Part shown: piece after piece, positions 46,722 to 47,125 of the stretch
How positions within the stretch are numbered: the first letter of the stretch is position 1
Layout: each line of letters begins with the position of its first letter
From: Thermoanaerobaculales bacterium
GTDB taxonomy: Bacteria > Acidobacteriota > Thermoanaerobaculia > Thermoanaerobaculales > Sulfomarinibacteraceae
Direction: 5' to 3'
Assembly (NCBI GenBank): GCA_025456145.1
Contig: JALOLD010000049.1
Coordinates: forward strand, 1-47,125
Length of the DNA stretch: 47,125 nucleotides
The notes under the pieces: model-generated
What the model was told of the DNA's origin: nothing
Database searches by the model: none
The model's input: the letters and a program-made list of their open reading frames with translations, nothing else
Translations under genes and position numbers: made by a program

Positions 46722-47125
46722 ATGCCAGACCGCGACGCCGCCATCTTCGCCATCGCCACCGTGGCTGCCGGCGCCCTGCTGCTCCTCGACGACCGGCCGT
46801 TCGCTCTCGGTCTCGGCGCCGCGGCGGCCGTCTTCACCCTCGCCTGGCTGGTCAGCCTCGCCATCGCCAACGCGAGCATCGTCGACATCCTGTGGGGGCC
46901 GGGCTTCGTGGTCCTCGGCCTGGTCTACCTCGCGGCGGCGCCCGGACCGCCTTCGGATCGCAGCCTCGTGGTCTTCGGGCTGGTGACGGTGTGGGCGGTC
47001 CGGCTCGCCCTCCACATCGGGATCCGCAACCTCGGCGCCGGCGAGGACTTCCGCTACCGGGCCTGGCGCGACCGGGCCGGCCGTTCGTTCTGGTGGGTCT
47101 CGCTCGTCAAGGTCTTCCTGCTCCA
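46722..47125 (+). CDS. DUF1295 membrane protein (steroid 5-alpha reductase-like), N-terminal part
   Basis: The first 134 codons of a gene cut by the window end. ATG 46722 follows GGGGAGGG. Several hydrophobic helices are visible (AAIFAIATVAAGALLLL; LGAAAAVFTLAWLVSLAI). The DUF1295 signature is present: SIVDILWGPGFVV, RLALHIGIRNLGAGEDFRYRAWR. DUF1295 proteins belong to the isoprenylcysteine methyltransferase / steroid reductase-like fold and often accompany CFA-DUF1365 operons, which supports a role in modifying fatty acyl chains. The 155-bp gap to the divergent operon shows no clear promoter. Confidence 0.9.
   Translation, partial: MPDRDAAIFAIATVAAGALLLLDDRPFALGLGAAAAVFTLAWLVSLAIANASIVDILWGPGFVVLGLVYLAAAPGPPSDRSLVVFGLVTVWAVRLALHIGIRNLGAGEDFRYRAWRDRAGRSFWWVSLVKVFLL

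Overview
The window is about 47 kb of high-GC DNA (roughly 68-70% by eye), densely coded, with many ATG/GTG starts that overlap the previous stop. The gene set suggests a Gram-negative anaerobic or microaerophilic environmental bacterium, most likely an acidobacterium-like lineage. It includes outer-membrane barrels (MtrB/PioB, OmpW, FadL), a secreted Tricorn-type protease, a VPS10/BNR-repeat protein, a PEGA/TolB-TPR type Ser/Thr kinase, a SUF operon with an Rrf2 regulator and a selenocysteine peroxiredoxin. The taxonomy is inference from gene content, not something read directly.

Layout. 1-6118 (+): tail of a multihaem cytochrome and its MtrB/PioB-type porin (a porin-cytochrome conduit; the porin gene carries a frameshift), a MATE-like exporter, an OmpW-like protein, an aldo/keto reductase behind a perfect 24-bp inverted repeat, and a HAD phosphatase. 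6167-9457 (-): Tricorn-like S41 protease. 9646-12386 (+): FadL-like barrel and SGNH/GDSL hydrolase. 12456-13241 (-): rhomboid-like membrane protein lacking the catalytic motif. 13400-15886 (+): Lon protease. 15964-16677 (-): a peroxiredoxin whose peroxidatic residue is encoded by an in-frame TGA followed by a bacterial SECIS-like hairpin.

16848-24661 is the most unusual region, a compact anaerobe-type metal-cluster locus. A forward operon encodes a DUF134 HTH protein, a NifX-fold protein with a His/Cys tail, a small zinc-ribbon protein and a DUF5320 protein. A convergent reverse operon encodes a NifX-fold protein, a radical SAM enzyme, a second NifX-fold protein, two MinD-type ATPases each with a two-cluster ferredoxin insert, and a CGGC protein. 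Upstream of these on the reverse strand are a PAS sigma-54 activator and a stand-alone cyclic-nucleotide-binding-fold protein. Two near-perfect sigma-54 (-24/-12) promoters sit in front of the reverse NifX-like gene and the cNMP-fold gene. The content resembles the sigma-54-controlled orange protein (ORP) locus of Desulfovibrio, in a different arrangement.

24877-28191 (+) is a large secreted VPS10/BNR protein; 28288-29028 (-) a nitrilase-family amidohydrolase; 29248-35537 (+) Rrf2 regulator, sufB, sufC, sufD, sufS, sufU and sufT (Fe-S cluster assembly). 35592-41269 (-) holds an unexplained short frame, an AlaX editing protein, an SLC13/RCK transporter and the Ser/Thr kinase. 41617-46566 (-) is a tightly overlapping lipid-modification operon (FAD oxidoreductase, DUF1365, CFA-type methyltransferase, second methyltransferase, CIA30), facing a DUF1295 gene (+) cut by the window end.

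Several intergenic spacers carry short-period (6-8 bp) tandem repeats arranged as imperfect inverted repeats, of at least four different sequence families, often directly in front of start codons. No tRNA, rRNA, CRISPR array, transposase or integrase was seen.
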